Assembly: GCA_944470555.2 (NCBI GenBank)
Contig: OX104132.1
Span: 724,931-788,930 of the forward strand
DNA length: 64,000 nucleotides
Origin: Heterobilharzia americana
Lineage: Eukaryota > Platyhelminthes > Trematoda > Strigeidida > Schistosomatidae
Direction of reading: 5' to 3'
The position numbers and the translations under genes are program-made. Position 1 is the stretch's first letter. Every line of letters starts with the position of its first letter. The notes under the pieces were generated by a model. It saw nothing but the letters and a program-made list of their open reading frames with translations, did not search any database and was not told the origin of the DNA. Positions 62,180 to 64,000 of the stretch are shown in pieces.

Positions 62180-63618
62180 TGCAAGAACTGGTAAAAAATC
62201 ATGCTCCTATCCACCCCAAGCAAAATATTATGCCCCATCATCTTGGAGAGACTAACGGTTGCGCTGGATTCAAGACTACAACCGGAACAGGCTGCCTGGA
62301 TTCAGGAAGTACAAATCATGTGCCGACCAAAATACAACGCTACGCATCATCACAGAACAGAGAATTGAATGGCACTCAACTCTCTACGTCAACTTCATCA
62401 ACTTTGAAAAAGCCTTCGACAGCGTCGACCGAGAAGTAATTTAGCAGGCAAATGCTTCAACACTACGGTTCTAGTGCCACAAACCTTCATCAACCTCATT
62501 CAACAGCAGCTATATGACGACGCTACATGCCAAGTGATCCACAATGGAAAGCTCAATGACGCCCTTGAAGTGAAGACAGGAGTAAGACGAGGCTGTCTAC
62601 TATCACCTATGATCTTCCTGATTGTGATGGACTAGATCATGCAACAAACGGTGAGGAGCGAGAAGAGGGGGATACGCTGGATAGGGGAGAAGATCGTAAA
62701 AGATTCGGATTTCGCCCATCATGATTTATATCGAATGTCATACAAACTCGACGATCTATAGGCGAAAACTAACAAGTTGACAAAAGAGACAAGGCAGAGA
62801 AGGAGGACGGCACTTCAAGTGAACGTTGAGAAGACAGAGATGATGATAATATTCAAGCAACACCACCACCAGCAACAACAACAAGCTCCAATCACCACTA
62901 TATTGGGAGAAACTTGAAGGAAGTAGTCTCTTTCACCTACCAACTAGGCAGCACTGTTTCAACTACACGTGGTGGCACAGATGAGGATACTAGAGCCAAC
63001 CACGATCGAAAAGACAGCAAGACAGGCCTTCGTGCATTAATCTGAAACCAGTGTGGAGATCTACTGCACTGCACTGCACTCAGCACAAAGCGTGAACAAC
63101 ATCCGGATTTTCAACACCAACCAATCCAGTCAAGTCAGTGGTTTTTTGTGATGGTTGAGAGACTTGGTGTGTTACGAAAAGCATTTCCAACAAACTACAG
63201 ACATTCACGAACAACTGCTGATGCTGGCTGGTTACTGAAGATGAGATCAGATGGCCAGAATAATGAGAATGAGCAACGGGGAGCTCATTCTGGCAACGAA
63301 CCAACAAAGCAAGAAGCTATCACTGGAGAAATATGCAGTGGAAGGAAGTGGAGATGGATTGTGCATACACTGAGAAGACGGACTGGGGACATCACGCGCC
63401 ACGTTAGATCAGGCACTCGAGTGGAACCTGCAAGGGAAACGACGAGTCGGTCGTCTGAGGTGAGAGTGACATGGAGGAGATTGTGTGAGGAAGAAATGAG
63501 AGTTTGTGGCCAGTGGTTGATCCAGGTTGAAAAGATTGCAGAGCTGAGAGTGTAATGGAGATGTTCTACTGAAGCGGTGTGTTCCATTAGGAACCCAAGG
63601 GATAAATAATAATAATAA
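62180..63618 (+). mobile_element. RTE-like LINE copy (n)
   Basis: 5'-truncated RT with broken frames reading TLRIITEQRIEWHSTLYVNF and INFEKAFDSVDREVI, then TGVRRGCLLSPMIFLIVMD, the short CAC/CAA tract, and an end-of-RT region, to a (TAA)n tail at about 63604-63618. This is the longest standard, non-HQ copy. Confidence 0.87.
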
Positions 63619-63792
63619 TAATTATTCCAGTTGATTAGATTAAATTATCCAAGATCATCTCTTGGTCTGCATGAATTTTGTCATTGCATAATTTACAGCA
63701 ACTGCAAATATTTAGCATACATTTCACATCTTTCACATGATACTTATTGCTTCAGGACTCATCTGCAACCACTTCTAGGTTAAAGATAGGAA

Positions 63793-64000
63793 GTTAAGTG
63801 GTTGAATTTGTCGACCACTTCACTTACTTGATGGACTGCATCAGCCCAAAAGAAATGGTTGCTGACAAAATCTCATCTCGGATACAGATTGTCCGATTCA
63901 CATATGCCAACTTGCGTCTTCTGTTCCTCCAACTGGCAACGTATTTGATTGTCAAATAACGAACGAGTATGCCACACTGCAGTGGTCCGTTCTGTCCCAT
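63793..64000 (+). mobile_element. LINE family D RT fragment, runs off the window
   Basis: Reads FVDHFTYLMDCISPKEMVAD and KISSRIQIVRFTYANLR, the family D block just upstream of the part seen at 48780. Frame is lost towards the window end. Confidence 0.7.

Overview
The window reads as AT-rich nuclear DNA of a blood fluke (Schistosoma or a close relative). The support is the repeat fauna: Smα-like SINEs carrying a hammerhead ribozyme, Penelope-like retroelements (PLEs) with RT and GIY-YIG domains, RTE-like LINEs ending in (TAA)n, and a decayed Gypsy-type LTR element. No bacterial operons, rRNA or tRNA genes were seen. The genus call is an inference from these families; no species call is made.

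One host gene is supported, on the + strand. Six exons (17391-17609, 31782-32080, 46422-46827, 48419-48710, 54595-54794, 59407-59629) have consensus GT/AG borders and stay in one open frame across all five junctions (phases 0,2,0,1,0). Together they give about 546 residues: a signal peptide followed by about three divergent fibronectin type III (FN3) modules. The 3' end lies beyond the window or after exon 6. Introns of 14.2, 14.3, 1.6, 5.9 and 4.6 kb hold nearly everything else.

Layout. 1-16.1 kb, upstream of the gene: PLE fragments, two ribozyme-SINE families, RTE copies, a decayed Gypsy pol (10.1-12.1 kb), a (TA)51 tract, and an RTE copy nested in a PLE (14-15.3 kb). 16.1-17.2 kb: an antisense RTE copy ending about 190 bp before the start codon. 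Intron 1: a PLE with inverted pseudo-LTR arms (17.9-19.8 kb), PLE tails, and an RTE copy at 22.9-24.6 kb. Intron 2: an intact-looking hammerhead in sense orientation (32578-32623), the left arm of a 3.9 kb inverted repeat (34654-38502), a PLE RT, and two more RTE copies. Intron 3: ribozyme SINEs. Intron 4: the right arm (48874-52800). Intron 5 and the 3' flank: further RTE and SINE copies.

The most unusual features are (1) the near-identical inverted repeat whose arms sit in introns 2 and 4 and so bracket exons 3-4, which would let the pre-mRNA fold on itself; (2) a second family of tRNA-headed hammerhead SINEs (called family B here) that recurs as head-to-head dimers, with one copy keeping every core residue; and (3) an RTE subfamily carrying an expanding His/Gln-coding microsatellite and shared lesions. 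Repeat borders were read by eye and are good to about 5-30 bp unless a junction is described.
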